A stretch of DNA of 64,000 nucleotides from Thermosinus carboxydivorans Nor1. Its GTDB lineage: Bacteria; Bacillota; Negativicutes; Sporomusales; Thermosinaceae. A program made the translations under genes and the position numbers. The first letter of the stretch is position 1, and every line of letters starts with the position of its first letter. The notes under the pieces are model-generated. The model was not told the origin of the DNA. It did no database searches and worked only from the letters and a program-made list of their open reading frames with translations. The stretch is taken from assembly GCF_000169155.1 (NCBI RefSeq), contig NZ_AAWL01000011.1:1-64000 (forward strand), given 5' to 3'. This document shows, piece by piece, positions 31,543 through 41,298 of the stretch.

Positions 31543-33570
31543 ATGCCCCAAGGACCGTCATTTTGGTTTGATACCCGCATCTATTTGGCAGTCGCGGCCA
31601 TTCTGCTGGCCGTGATTTCCTTCTATAATCACTATATCGCAATTATTGGGGCAGTGCTGCTCTATGCGCTGTATCTTTACGGCCGGGAGCGGCACCTGGC
31701 GCGGCAGCGGGCACTGGCCGAATACCTGGCGACTTTGAGCGGCAATATTGACGAAGCATCATACTATGCCCTGCAAAATCTGCCGCTAGCCATCGCCATG
31801 GTCGATGCCGACGGCATCCTGCATTGGCGTAACAGCGTATTGGCCGACTGGCTCGGCGTCGAGCCTGGCCAATCGCTCACCGCGGTGTGGCCGGCCCTGA
31901 ACCTTGCCGAGATTTGGGGAAAGGCAGGGGTATTGCCGCTTAAGGCCGGTGACCGGTACTACCATATTATTCATAAACCAATCAGCCCGGCCGGGCAGGA
32001 TGGCGGCATGCTGCGCCAAGACCTCATGCTGCTCTACATCACCGACGTAACCGGCACCGAACTGGTTCGCCAGCGCTCGTTAGGTGCCATGCCGGTATTG
32101 GCGTTAATTCAGATTGATAACTATGACGATGTTCTTAAAGGGCTGACGGAAAGCCAGCGTACAGCCATTCTCGGCGAAGTAGGTAGCCACCTTGCCGATT
32201 GGGCCGCCAGTCTTGACGGCTTTATTAAAAAATTTAGCGAAGATACTTATATCGCTGTATTTAACCGGCGGGCCCTTGATCAACTGCTCGCCGACAAGTT
32301 CGATATCCTGGATAAGATTCGGGCGATCCGCAGCCCGAGCCGCCTGCCTGTTACCCTGAGCATGGGCGTGGCGGCCGATGAGCCATCGGTAGCCGCGCTA
32401 GGTCAACGGGCGCAGGCCGGACTAGATCTCGCTCTTGGTCGCGGCGGCGACCAGGCTGCCGTTTACGTTGAAGGTAAGGTGCAATTTTACGGCGGCAAGG
32501 CCAAGGCGGTGGAAAAGAACACCCGGGTTAAGGCACGGGTCGTAGCCCAAGCTATTCGGGATATCATGGGCGATGCCGAGCTTGTATTGGTAATGGGCCA
32601 TGCCGGGGAAGATTTTGACAGCCTGGGGGCGGCCATGGGCGTGGCCAAAATGGCCCGTCACGCCGGCAAAGAAGTCCATATTGTGGTCAGCGAGCCAGGC
32701 TCGGCGGTAGCCAAGCTGCAGGAACTGCTGCCGGACTACAAAGAGTATGAGGCGCTTATTATCACGGCTGACGTGGCGGCCGAACTTTTAGCCGCGCGGA
32801 CGGTACTATTTGTTGTTGATACCCACCGGCCGGAACTGACGGCGGCGCCGGGCCTGTTAGAAAAGATCGACCGCATCGTTGTGATTGACCACCACCGCCG
32901 GGCCGAAACGTTTATCGAAAGTCCCTTGCTGGTTTACCTGGAACCGTCGGCTTCCTCGACCAGCGAGCTGGTTACCGAGCTGCTGCAGTATTATGATGAC
33001 AAACTGGATTTAACGCGCCTGGAGGCGTCGGCGCTCTACGCCGGGATCATCGTGGATACCAAGAACTTTGTCGTCCAGACCGGCGTCCGCACCTTTGAGG
33101 CGGCGGCTTATCTGCGCCGGGCCGGAGCCGATCCCGCCCTGGTGCGGCATCTGTTCTGTGTCGACTTAGCCAGTCTTAAGTTGCGGGCCAGCATCATTAA
33201 CAGTACGGAAATCCTGCCTGGCGGCGTTGTTATTGCCACCTGTCCGGCCCAGGGCAAAGCGGCCCAGGTGTCGGCGGCGCAGGCGGCCGATATGCTGCTC
33301 AATATTGAGGGAGTACGGGTATGCTTCATCTTATTCCGCCTCGAAGAGGGCGGCGTCGGGATAAGCGCCCGGTCCCAGGGCGACATTAATGTCCAGGTTA
33401 TCATGGAAAAACTGGGCGGCGGTGGACATCAGACCGCAGCCGCCGCCCAGATTAAAGACCAAACCATCGAAGAGGTAAAACAACGCCTTTGCGAGATAGT
33501 TTCCCATTATTTAGAGGAGAGTGAGTCCCATGAAGGTTATCTTAGTGCAGGAAGTAAAAAAACTCGGTAA
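31543..33570 (+). CDS. gdpP: Cyclic-di-AMP phosphodiesterase GdpP
   Basis: 675 residues: two membrane helices (about 10-45), a PAS domain (LPLAIAMVDADGILHWRN), a degenerate GGDEF domain (the expected GGDEF is absent; DLALGRGGDQAAVY remains), then DHH (GHAGEDFDSLGAAMG; VVIDHHRR) and DHHA1 (GGGGHQTAAAA) catalytic domains. It hydrolyses c-di-AMP to pApA and so tunes wall and potassium homeostasis. It overlaps rplI by 41 bp. Confidence 0.94.
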   Translation: MPQGPSFWFDTRIYLAVAAILLAVISFYNHYIAIIGAVLLYALYLYGRERHLARQRALAEYLATLSGNIDEASYYALQNLPLAIAMVDADGILHWRNSVLADWLGVEPGQSLTAVWPALNLAEIWGKAGVLPLKAGDRYYHIIHKPISPAGQDGGMLRQDLMLLYITDVTGTELVRQRSLGAMPVLALIQIDNYDDVLKGLTESQRTAILGEVGSHLADWAASLDGFIKKFSEDTYIAVFNRRALDQLLADKFDILDKIRAIRSPSRLPVTLSMGVAADEPSVAALGQRAQAGLDLALGRGGDQAAVYVEGKVQFYGGKAKAVEKNTRVKARVVAQAIRDIMGDAELVLVMGHAGEDFDSLGAAMGVAKMARHAGKEVHIVVSEPGSAVAKLQELLPDYKEYEALIITADVAAELLAARTVLFVVDTHRPELTAAPGLLEKIDRIVVIDHHRRAETFIESPLLVYLEPSASSTSELVTELLQYYDDKLDLTRLEASALYAGIIVDTKNFVVQTGVRTFEAAAYLRRAGADPALVRHLFCVDLASLKLRASIINSTEILPGGVVIATCPAQGKAAQVSAAQAADMLLNIEGVRVCFILFRLEEGGVGISARSQGDINVQVIMEKLGGGGHQTAAAAQIKDQTIEEVKQRLCEIVSHYLEESESHEGYLSAGSKKTR

Positions 33571-33976
33571 AAAAGGCGATATCATAGAGGTTTCCGAGGG
33601 CTATGCCCGCAATTATCTGCTGCCCCACAAACTGGCCGTTGCGGCCACGGACGCCAATGTCAACGCCTTTAAGCAGCAGAAAGAAGCAGAAGCTCGCCGC
33701 CAGCAGCGCCAGCTTGATGAGGCCAGGCTGCTGGCCAGCCAGCTGGCCAAATTGAGCGTTAAAGTTGCGGTGAAAACCGGCGAAGGCGGCAAGCTTTTCG
33801 GTTCGGTAACTGGCAAAGACATTGCCGATGCGCTTGCCGCCCAGCATGGCCTGGAAATCGATAAACGCAAGATTGAGCTTAAGGAAGCGATTAAAGCCTT
33901 GGGAACATATCCGGTCACGATCAGGGTTCATCCCGAAGTGAGCTGTCAGATTCAGGTGCAGGTTACCGCCCAGTAA
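33530..33976 (+). CDS. rplI: 50S ribosomal protein L9
   Basis: 148 residues with the canonical N-domain MKVILVQEVKKLGKKGDIIEV and GYARNYLLPHKLAV, a long linking helix, and a C-domain ending in HPEVSCQIQVQVTAQ. ATG 33530 has AGAGGAG upstream and lies inside gdpP. Confidence 0.97.
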   Translation: MKVILVQEVKKLGKKGDIIEVSEGYARNYLLPHKLAVAATDANVNAFKQQKEAEARRQQRQLDEARLLASQLAKLSVKVAVKTGEGGKLFGSVTGKDIADALAAQHGLEIDKRKIELKEAIKALGTYPVTIRVHPEVSCQIQVQVTAQ

Positions 33977-34011
33977 CGCTTTCTCTACTACGGTATTAGA
34001 AAGGGAAGGTC

Positions 34012-35946
34012 ATGAAAGGATTTTTCAACAGATTTGTCCGCCCGCCTCAGGCGGCACGGCCGGCCAAAGGGGCTGATGACGCTCTCCGGCGCCAGGTTTC
34101 CGCCCTGTATGGTCTCTATTCCGGGCTGGTAGGGGCGGAAAAGGTGGTGCTCAAAGCCGGTAAAGTGGATGCATTGGAGCTGATGCGTTCCGATAGCTTG
34201 TCTGAGCGGGTTTTAGCCCTGCAGAAGCTGGTCTACGAGGATCCCACCGTGGACAGACTGCCCACTTATGAGGAGATTCCGGCCATCCTTGAGGAAATAG
34301 AGGATGAATTGGCCGATATGATGGCCCGCCGGACAGTCGAAGAGAAGATCGAAAAAAAGATTGCCGAAAAGATGGACCAGCGTCATCAAGAATATATCCG
34401 CGAGATCAAGGCCCAGGTGCTGAAAGAAGAAGAGCCTAACGTGGAAAACCCCCAGACGCTGAAAAAATACGCCCTGCTGGAAAAACTGGAGCAAAAAGGT
34501 TTGACCAAGTCGGTCATGGAGCTAGTGAGACCGGCCAGCTTGGCGGAAATTGTCGGGCAGGAGCGGGCCATTGAAGCATTGCGGGCCAAACTGGCCTCGC
34601 CTTATCCGCAGCACCTCATTATCTACGGCCCGCCGGGCGTCGGCAAAACGACGGCCGCTCGCCTAGTGCTGGAAGAAGCGAAAAAACTCAAGTTTACCCC
34701 CTTTGCGGCCGATGCGCCGTTCATCGAGGTGGACGGCACTACCCTGCGCTGGGACCCGCGCGATATGACCAATCCACTGCTAGGTTCGGTCCATGACCCG
34801 ATTTACCAGGGGGCGCGCAAGGACTTGGCTGAAACGGGTATCCCTGAGCCCAAGCCCGGTTTGGTGACCGATGCCCATGGCGGTATTCTCTTTATTGATG
34901 AAATCGGCGAAATGGATCCCATGCTGCAGAATAAACTGCTCAAAGTGCTGGAAGACAAACGGGTTTTCTTTGATTCGGCCTACTACGACCCGTCCGACCC
35001 GCATGTCCCGAAGTATGTGAAAAAGTTGTTCGCCGATGGTGCGCCGGCTGATTTTATTCTCATCGGCGCTACTACCCGCGATCCCGGCGATATTAATCCG
35101 GCCATCCGGTCGCGTTGCGCCGAAATCTTTTTCGAACCGCTTACCCCGAAACACATTGAAGAAATTGTTTATAACGCCGCCCGGCGGCTGAAGGCGGACA
35201 TGGACGGCGACATCCCGCGCATTATCAGCGAGTATACCATTGAGGGACGTAAAGCGATCAATATTTTGGCCGATGCTTACGGCCGCGCGCTACACCGTGC
35301 GGGCGGCGACACCGGCAAAGTCGTCATCACGACAGCCGATGTTTATCAGGTAGTACAGAGCAGCCGCCTGACGCCCTATGTTAGTCGCAAGGCCTCGGCT
35401 ACGACCGAGGTGGGCAAGGTCTTGGGCCTGGGCGTGGCCGGTTATCTTGGCTCGGTCCTAGAGATTGAGGCGGTTGCTTTTCCCGCCGCGGATAAGGGCA
35501 AAGGCAGTATTCGGTTTAACGATACGGCAGGCAGTATGGCGAAAGATTCGGTCTTTAATGCGGCGGCCGTGGTCCGCAAACTTACCGGGCAAGACATGGC
35601 CAACTATGACCTTCATGTGAATATTGTCGGCGGTGGCCGCATTGATGGCCCATCAGCCGGCCTGGCCATCACTGCTGCCATCATTTCGGCCATTACCGGG
35701 CGGCCGATCAGGCAGGATGTGGCCGTGACCGGCGAGATCTCCATTCAGGGCAAAGTCAAAGCGGTCGGTGGCGTCTTCGAAAAGGCCTATGGCGCCAAGC
35801 AAGCCGGCGCGACTATTCTGATTATCCCTAAGGAAAATGAGCATGACATCCCGCGGGGCCACCTGGGTCTTGATATCCGCCCGGTGGAAACGGCCCAAGC
35901 CGCCCTGGAGATCCTCCTGGCCAAAGCTGACCAGGCCATAGCGTAA
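34012..35946 (+). CDS. lonC: Lon-family ATP-dependent protease (LonC type)
   Basis: 644 residues. An N-terminal helical part rich in charged coiled coil (about 75-165) replaces the LonA N-domain. The AAA module has Walker A IYGPPGVGKTT (about 205) and Walker B GGILFIDEIGEM; the Lon protease domain has the Ser in DGPSAGLA and the Lys in KVKAVGGVFEKAYGAKQAG. LonC sits between rplI and dnaB in many Firmicutes. Cytoplasmic. Confidence 0.9.
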   Translation: MKGFFNRFVRPPQAARPAKGADDALRRQVSALYGLYSGLVGAEKVVLKAGKVDALELMRSDSLSERVLALQKLVYEDPTVDRLPTYEEIPAILEEIEDELADMMARRTVEEKIEKKIAEKMDQRHQEYIREIKAQVLKEEEPNVENPQTLKKYALLEKLEQKGLTKSVMELVRPASLAEIVGQERAIEALRAKLASPYPQHLIIYGPPGVGKTTAARLVLEEAKKLKFTPFAADAPFIEVDGTTLRWDPRDMTNPLLGSVHDPIYQGARKDLAETGIPEPKPGLVTDAHGGILFIDEIGEMDPMLQNKLLKVLEDKRVFFDSAYYDPSDPHVPKYVKKLFADGAPADFILIGATTRDPGDINPAIRSRCAEIFFEPLTPKHIEEIVYNAARRLKADMDGDIPRIISEYTIEGRKAINILADAYGRALHRAGGDTGKVVITTADVYQVVQSSRLTPYVSRKASATTEVGKVLGLGVAGYLGSVLEIEAVAFPAADKGKGSIRFNDTAGSMAKDSVFNAAAVVRKLTGQDMANYDLHVNIVGGGRIDGPSAGLAITAAIISAITGRPIRQDVAVTGEISIQGKVKAVGGVFEKAYGAKQAGATILIIPKENEHDIPRGHLGLDIRPVETAQAALEILLAKADQAIA

Positions 35947-35970
35947 GAAACTACTTGATAAATATCTGAG

Positions 35971-36005
35971 AACGATAAGCCTCGCTATCTGCGAGGCTTA
36001 TCGTT
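35971..36005. terminator. Inverted repeat after lonC, probable terminator
   Basis: A perfect 15-bp stem AACGATAAGCCTCGC / GCGAGGCTTATCGTT with loop TATCT. No long T run follows, so termination may be incomplete. Confidence 0.65.
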
Positions 36006-36045
36006 AAACTATTATACCGTTGTTTCTACCCCTTACCCACACCCC

Positions 36046-36088
36046 TCACCTCATACCTCATACTTCATACCTCATACCTCATACCTAC
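36046..36088. repeat. Tandem 7-mer repeat array (CATACYT type)
   Basis: About six heptamers between lonC and dnaB, ending about 30 bp before the dnaB start. Confidence 0.8.
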
Positions 36089-36117
36089 TTATAGAGCCTT
36101 TATGGGAGAGGATTAAA

Positions 36118-37452
36118 ATGTTAGACCGTATACCGCCCCAGAACGTGGAAGCCGAACAGGCCGTTCTCGGCGCGATGCTTATCGAACGTGAGGCCATTTC
36201 CAAGGTGGCCGAGTTTCTGCGTCCCGAGGACTTTTACCGGGAGGCTCACCGGCTCATTTATCAGGCGATTTTGAACCTTTTCAACCGCAACGAGGCGGTG
36301 GACATCGTCACTGTCACCGAGGTGCTGCGCAAGGAAGAAAAACTCGAAGCGGCCGGCGGCATTTCCTACATAACGTCCCTGGCCAACAGCGTGCCGACGG
36401 CGGCTAACGTTGTTTATCATGCCAAAATTGTCGAAGAAAAGGCGCTCCTCCGCCAGCTGATCAATACGGCGACCCAAATTGCCGGCATGGGCTATGAGGC
36501 CAATGAGGAAGTCGCCGTCATTCTTGACCAGGCGGAAAAGATGATTTTGGAAGTGTCCAACCGCAAGGTGGGCCGCGATTTTACCCCGATTAAGGCTATT
36601 ATTTTCGACGCCTTTGCCAAAATCGAAGAACTCTATGCGACCCGCGGCGGCATTACCGGCATCCCTACCGGGTTTAAGGACCTTGACCGTCTGACTTCGG
36701 GCCTCCAGCCGTCTGACCTTATTCTCATTGCCGCCCGTCCCAGTATGGGCAAGACGGCGTTTACCCTGAACATTGCCCAGCATGTGGCCATCCGCGAGAA
36801 AAAGACGGTTGCCTTTTTTTCGCTGGAGATGTCCAAGGAGCAGCTTGTCCAGCGGATGCTGTGCGCCGAGGCCGCTATCGACGCCCAGCGGCTGCGCACC
36901 GGCGAACTGGAAGACCACGACTGGAAAAAGCTGGTGCTGGCGGCCGACAAGCTGGCGGCGGCGCCGATTTTTATCGACGATACGCCGGGCATTACGGTAC
37001 TGGAGATGCGCACCAAAGCGCGGCGGCTTAAAATTGAGCATGATTTGAAACTGATTATTATCGATTACCTGCAGCTCATGCAGGGCAGTTCAGGTCCCAA
37101 CCGCAGCGAAAACCGTCAGCAGGAAATTTCGGAAATATCCCGCTCGCTCAAGGCGCTGGCCCGGGAACTCAACGTGCCGGTCATCGCCCTGTCCCAGCTC
37201 AGCCGCGGCGTCGAAGCCCGCCAGTCCAAGAAACCCATGCTGAGCGACCTGCGCGAATCCGGGTCGCTCGAGCAGGACGCCGATATCGTCGCTTTTCTCT
37301 ACCGGGAGGATTACTATAACCCTGACACCGACAAAAAGAACATCACCGAGGTCATTGTGGCCAAGCACCGCAATGGCCCGGTCGACACGGTGCAGCTCTT
37401 TTTCCACAAGCAGTTTACCAAGTTCATCGACCTTACGACAAGGACGGAATAA
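36118..37452 (+). CDS. dnaB: Replicative DNA helicase DnaB
   Basis: 444 residues: N-terminal DnaG-interacting domain (RIPPQNVEAEQAVLGAMLIER), then the RecA-like helicase domain with Walker A ARPSMGKTAFTLN (about 205), Walker B LIIIDYLQLM and the DnaB motif ALSQLSRGVEARQSKKPMLSDLRESG. It is the hexameric fork helicase (dnaC in Bacillus). GGGAGAGG precedes ATG 36118. Confidence 0.97.
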   Translation: MLDRIPPQNVEAEQAVLGAMLIEREAISKVAEFLRPEDFYREAHRLIYQAILNLFNRNEAVDIVTVTEVLRKEEKLEAAGGISYITSLANSVPTAANVVYHAKIVEEKALLRQLINTATQIAGMGYEANEEVAVILDQAEKMILEVSNRKVGRDFTPIKAIIFDAFAKIEELYATRGGITGIPTGFKDLDRLTSGLQPSDLILIAARPSMGKTAFTLNIAQHVAIREKKTVAFFSLEMSKEQLVQRMLCAEAAIDAQRLRTGELEDHDWKKLVLAADKLAAAPIFIDDTPGITVLEMRTKARRLKIEHDLKLIIIDYLQLMQGSSGPNRSENRQQEISEISRSLKALARELNVPVIALSQLSRGVEARQSKKPMLSDLRESGSLEQDADIVAFLYREDYYNPDTDKKNITEVIVAKHRNGPVDTVQLFFHKQFTKFIDLTTRTE

Positions 37453-37706
37453 GGTGCGCACCAGTTTTATCCATGAATTGTCAATTGCTCCCCCAGCGAA
37501 ATTTTGTACTCCGCTGGTTTTGCGGCAGCTCGATATTAGGGCTGTCTTTTATTTTTCAGTTTTTTCTAGCCGCCTGTTTTGCCCATATAAGGCATAGCCG
37601 TTTTGGTCCGCACATATATTTCAGGCAAGGCATCAGTTGGCACAAGTGCATCCCAGGTTTAATTCCGGGCACAGCCGGAATGTATCCAGGCGGGAGGTGT
37701 CGGGGA

Positions 37707-38285
37707 ATGATCCGGTTTATCTCACAGGAGTGGAAGTATTTCCTCAGTTTGCTGGTGGTGGTTATTGTCCTTGGCGTTGTTTACTACGAATATAAGCAGT
37801 ATAAGCAGCCGCCGCCGGCGACGGTGATGCCTCAGCCCAACATCGTAATCAACACGTCGGGGGAGCAAGCCAAGCCAGGCGAGCCGCAGGTAGTGTATAT
37901 CAAAGGCGAGGATAAGCACACCAAAGAAATTGTCTATGTCCCGAAGGAGGTTGACCCCAAGACCGGGGAGCAGGAAAAGACCGACGTGCAGTTTGAACGC
38001 CGGCAGGGCAAAATCTATGTGAAGGTAAACGGCAAAGAATTTGAAGTGCCGGCGGAGGTCAAGGAAGACGCCAAGTTCGAAAAAGGGAAGTTGGTAATTA
38101 CTGAGCAAACGGAAATGAGGCTGAGCATTATGGCCCCGAAGCCGTCGTTCAACCTTGGCATCGGCTGGTCTTCCAACGGTCCGGCTGCCCAGCTTAATGG
38201 TCCGTTCTTTAAAAACGTGTCCTGGTGGGTATATGGCGACAAGGACACGGTGGCTGGAGGGCTGCAATTTCCAATAATGAAATAG
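37707..38285 (+). CDS. Membrane-anchored extracytoplasmic protein, function unknown
   Basis: 192 residues from ATG 37707 (GGGAGGTG upstream). A single N-terminal helix (YFLSLLVVVIVLGVVYYEY) is followed by a Pro-rich linker (KQPPPATVMPQPNIVINT) and a soluble part ending in NLGIGWSSNGPAAQLNGPFFKNVSWWVYGDKDTVAGGLQF, which looks like strands. I do not recognise a family. The interval 37453..37706 upstream holds no gene I can support. Confidence 0.75.
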   Translation: MIRFISQEWKYFLSLLVVVIVLGVVYYEYKQYKQPPPATVMPQPNIVINTSGEQAKPGEPQVVYIKGEDKHTKEIVYVPKEVDPKTGEQEKTDVQFERRQGKIYVKVNGKEFEVPAEVKEDAKFEKGKLVITEQTEMRLSIMAPKPSFNLGIGWSSNGPAAQLNGPFFKNVSWWVYGDKDTVAGGLQFPIMK

Positions 38286-38287
38286 CA

Positions 38288-38316
38288 GTGGAGAGAGGCG
38301 GAAGGGCCTCTTTTTT
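38288..38316 (+). terminator. Terminator after the membrane-anchored protein
   Basis: Short stem AGAGGC / GCCTCT around GGAAGG, followed by seven T. Confidence 0.7.
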
Positions 38317-38409
38317 TGCTGCCAGAACTTTTGCCGCCACAAAAAGCGTACTCTATCGAGAGTATCCGAACATTATTAGGACAATCAAGATAATCATTCG
38401 AAATTTTTA

Positions 38410-38438
38410 TTGACACCCCTGCCGGTAGATGCTATTAT
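38410..38438 (+). promoter_or_regulatory. Sigma-A promoter of the FAD-oxidoreductase/purB/purA run
   Basis: TTGACA, 17 nt, TATTAT, about 110 bp before the first start codon. The remaining leader (38445..38551) contains no obvious riboswitch. Confidence 0.75.
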
Positions 38439-38551
38439 TATCAAGGGAAAAACTGTGCAGTATCTCCCCGACTCAAATAGAAGCCCACTGGCTGCTGTTT
38501 GAGTTATTTTTGTGGGTCAGGGTAGAATAATTAACCAGGGGAGTGATAACC

Positions 38552-39943
38552 ATGAAACAATATGACGTTATCGTTATTGGCGCTGGTCCAGCCGGGATTT
38601 TCACCGGACTTGAGCTGGCTGGTTCAGGACTGGACGTGCTGATTATCGAAAAAGGACGTGACATTAGCTCACGTCGGTGCCCCAAAAATTTGATGTATAA
38701 AACCTGCGTGAACTGCAAGCCCTGCGATATTCTCTGCGGCTGGGGCGGCGCCGGCGCGTTCAGCGATGGCAAGCTGACCCTGACGACCGAATTCGGCGGC
38801 ATGCTTGATGCCTATATAGAAAAAAGCAAAGTTTCCGAGCTAATCCACTATGTGGACCAAATATATGTAAAATTCGGCGGGCCGCAAAAAGTCTACGGCG
38901 ATGAGAACAAGGAAGAAATTCGCCGCATCCAGCGCGTGGCGGCGGCGGCCGACCTTAGTTTCGTGCCGGCCCGCATTCGGCATCTTGGCACTGACAACAA
39001 CTTTGAAATCCTCAGCCGTATGCGCGAATACCTGAGCGATAAATGCGAAATCCGCACCAGCACGGCGGTGGAGTCCATCATAGTAGAAAGCGGCAAGTAT
39101 GTTGGTGTGGAATTGGCCGGCGGCGAAATTATTAAGAGCAAATACCTGGTGGCCGCACCAGGACGCGAAGGCGCCGAGTGGTTTGTCGGCCAGGCGCAAA
39201 AACTGGGCCTGTCGCTGGTCACCAATCCGGTCGACATCGGGGTGCGCGTCGAACTGCCGGCGGTCGTGATGGAACACATCACCGACATCGTCTACGAGTC
39301 CAAACTGGTGTATTATACCAAGTCCTTTGACGACCGCGTGCGCACCTTCTGCATGAACCCCTACGGCGAGGTTGTGACCGAAAATAACGCCGGCCTGATT
39401 ACCGTTAATGGCCACAGCTACGCCACCAAGAAAACCAATAACACCAACTTTGCCTTGCTGGTGTCCAAGAGCTTTACCGAACCGTTTAAGGAGCCAATTG
39501 CCTACGGCAAGTCCATTGCCCGCCTGGCAAACATGCTGGGGGGCGGGGTCATTGTGCAACGTCTGGGCGACCTCCTCGACGGCCGCCGCTCCACCCCTGA
39601 GCGGATTAACCGCGGCCTGGTAGAGCCTACTCTCAAGGATGCTACGCCTGGCGACCTCAGCCTGGTGCTGCCGTACCGTCACCTGGTAGCAATCACCGAG
39701 ATGCTTGAGGCGCTCGATAAGGTGGCGCCTGGCGTCAATTCCCGCCACACCTTGCTATACGGGGTGGAAGTGAAATTCTATTCTTCCCGCTTGGAACTAA
39801 ATAGTGTCCTGGAAAGCCAAATCCCCAACTTTTTTGCTATCGGCGACGGCGCCGGCGTGACGCGCGGCCTGGCTCAGGCGTCGGCGGCGGGTGTAGTTGT
39901 CGCCCGAGAGATTATGGCCCGCGAAGGCAAAAAGCAAGGTTAA
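38552..39943 (+). CDS. NAD(P)/FAD-dependent oxidoreductase (COG2509 type)
   Basis: 463 residues from ATG 38552. FAD-binding GAGPAGIFTGLELAGSG at the N-terminus, then a cysteine-rich insert (CPKNLMYKTCVNCKPCDILCGWGGAGAFSDGKLTL) and a C-terminal FAD contact FAIGDGAGVTRGLAQASAAG. This is the family annotated as uncharacterised FAD-dependent dehydrogenases. The clustered cysteines (CVNCKPCDILC) might ligate metal or a cluster. The substrate is unknown; it is followed by purB 33 bp downstream. Confidence 0.82.
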   Translation: MKQYDVIVIGAGPAGIFTGLELAGSGLDVLIIEKGRDISSRRCPKNLMYKTCVNCKPCDILCGWGGAGAFSDGKLTLTTEFGGMLDAYIEKSKVSELIHYVDQIYVKFGGPQKVYGDENKEEIRRIQRVAAAADLSFVPARIRHLGTDNNFEILSRMREYLSDKCEIRTSTAVESIIVESGKYVGVELAGGEIIKSKYLVAAPGREGAEWFVGQAQKLGLSLVTNPVDIGVRVELPAVVMEHITDIVYESKLVYYTKSFDDRVRTFCMNPYGEVVTENNAGLITVNGHSYATKKTNNTNFALLVSKSFTEPFKEPIAYGKSIARLANMLGGGVIVQRLGDLLDGRRSTPERINRGLVEPTLKDATPGDLSLVLPYRHLVAITEMLEALDKVAPGVNSRHTLLYGVEVKFYSSRLELNSVLESQIPNFFAIGDGAGVTRGLAQASAAGVVVAREIMAREGKKQG

Positions 39944-39976
39944 CCTACGGCAACTAATGAACAAGGAGTGGGTTTG

Positions 39977-41269
39977 ATGATTAAGCGTTACACTTTCCCC
40001 GAAATGGGACGCATCTGGACCGACGAAAACGAGTTCCAGACGATGTTAGACATTGAAATTTACGCGTGTGAAGCCATGGCCGAGCTGGGCCAGATTCCGG
40101 CCGAGGTCGTACCGGTCATCCGCGAGCGGGCCAAGTTTTCCGTCGAGCGCATCCGCGAAATCGAGAAAGAAACGCGCCATGACATTCTCGCTTTTCTGCA
40201 GGCGGTGGCCGAAAATGTCGGCGATGAGGCCAAATATATTCACATGGGCTTAACCTCCAGCGATGTCAAGGATACCGCTCTGGGTTACATGATGAAGCAA
40301 GCGGCGGACATCATCATCGCCGACCTGGAACAGTTGCGGGAAGTACTGCGCCGCCGCGCCGCCGAGCATAAGTACACCGTCATGATCGGCCGGACTCATG
40401 GCATCCATGCCGAGCCGGTTACATTAGGCCTTAAGTTTGCCCTTTGGCTGGATGAGACGGAGCGCAATATTGAGCGGGTGAAACGGGCTCGGTCCGCCGT
40501 TGCTGTCGGTAAACTGTCGGGCGCCGTCGGCACCTATGCCAATATCGACCCCCGCGTCGAGGCTTATGTGTGCGAAAAAATGGGTCTAACGCCGGCCAAA
40601 CTGGCAACCCAGGTTATTCAGCGCGACCGCCACGCCGAATTTTTAACCACCCTGGCGGTGGTCGCCAGCTCACTGGATAAATTTGCTACCGAAATCCGCA
40701 ACCTCCAGCGTACCGATATCCGCGAGGTGGAGGAATACTTCCACCCCGGCCAAAAAGGCTCGTCGGCCATGCCGCACAAACGCAACCCCATCACCTGCGA
40801 GCGGGTGAGCGGTCTGGCGCGGCTGGTGCGCAGCAACGCCATGGCGGCGCTGGAAAACGTCGCCCTGTGGCATGAGCGCGATATCAGCCATTCTTCGGTA
40901 GAGCGCGTAATCCTGCCGGACAGCACCATTTTAGTGGACTACATGCTGCGCATTTTCGCCGACATCGTTGATAAACTCTTAGTCTATCCCGAGGCGATGC
41001 TGGCCAATATGAACAAGACGGGCGGGCTGATTTTCAGTCAGCGCGTATTGCTTGCCCTTGTCAACAAGGGTGTTGCCCGGGAAGAGGCCTACCGCTGGGT
41101 GCAGCGCAATGCCATGGCCCGCTGGCTAGAGGGCCAAGACTTCAAAACCAATATTATCAACGACCCGGATATTAAGAAATATCTCACGGCGGAGGAAATT
41201 GCCGACTGCTTTGATTACCGCTATCACCTCCGGCATGTGGATACCATCATGGCCCGGTTTGGGCTGTAA
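39977..41269 (+). CDS. purB: Adenylosuccinate lyase
   Basis: 430 residues with the fumarase-superfamily signature [11 protein letters not shown] (about 262) and the catalytic His region [10 protein letters not shown]. It acts twice in purine synthesis (SAICAR to AICAR; adenylosuccinate to AMP). ATG 39977 has AAGGAG 8 nt upstream. It is immediately followed by purA, giving the two last steps to AMP as one unit. Confidence 0.97.
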   Translation: MIKRYTFPEMGRIWTDENEFQTMLDIEIYACEAMAELGQIPAEVVPVIRERAKFSVERIREIEKETRHDILAFLQAVAENVGDEAKYIHMGLTSSDVKDTALGYMMKQAADIIIADLEQLREVLRRRAAEHKYTVMIGRTHGIHAEPVTLGLKFALWLDETERNIERVKRARSAVAVGKLSGAVGTYANIDPRVEAYVCEKMGLTPAKLATQVIQRDRHAEFLTTLAVVASSLDKFATEIRNLQRTDIREVEEYFHPGQKGSSAMPHKRNPITCERVSGLARLVRSNAMAALENVALWHERDISHSSVERVILPDSTILVDYMLRIFADIVDKLLVYPEAMLANMNKTGGLIFSQRVLLALVNKGVAREEAYRWVQRNAMARWLEGQDFKTNIINDPDIKKYLTAEEIADCFDYRYHLRHVDTIMARFGL

Positions 41270-41298
41270 CGAATATGCTTTTGAAGGGAATGAGACAT

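Noticed and set aside
38840..39748. 302-residue minus-strand frame
   Set aside because: Antisense to the FAD oxidoreductase; residue composition is shadow-like and there is no start signal.
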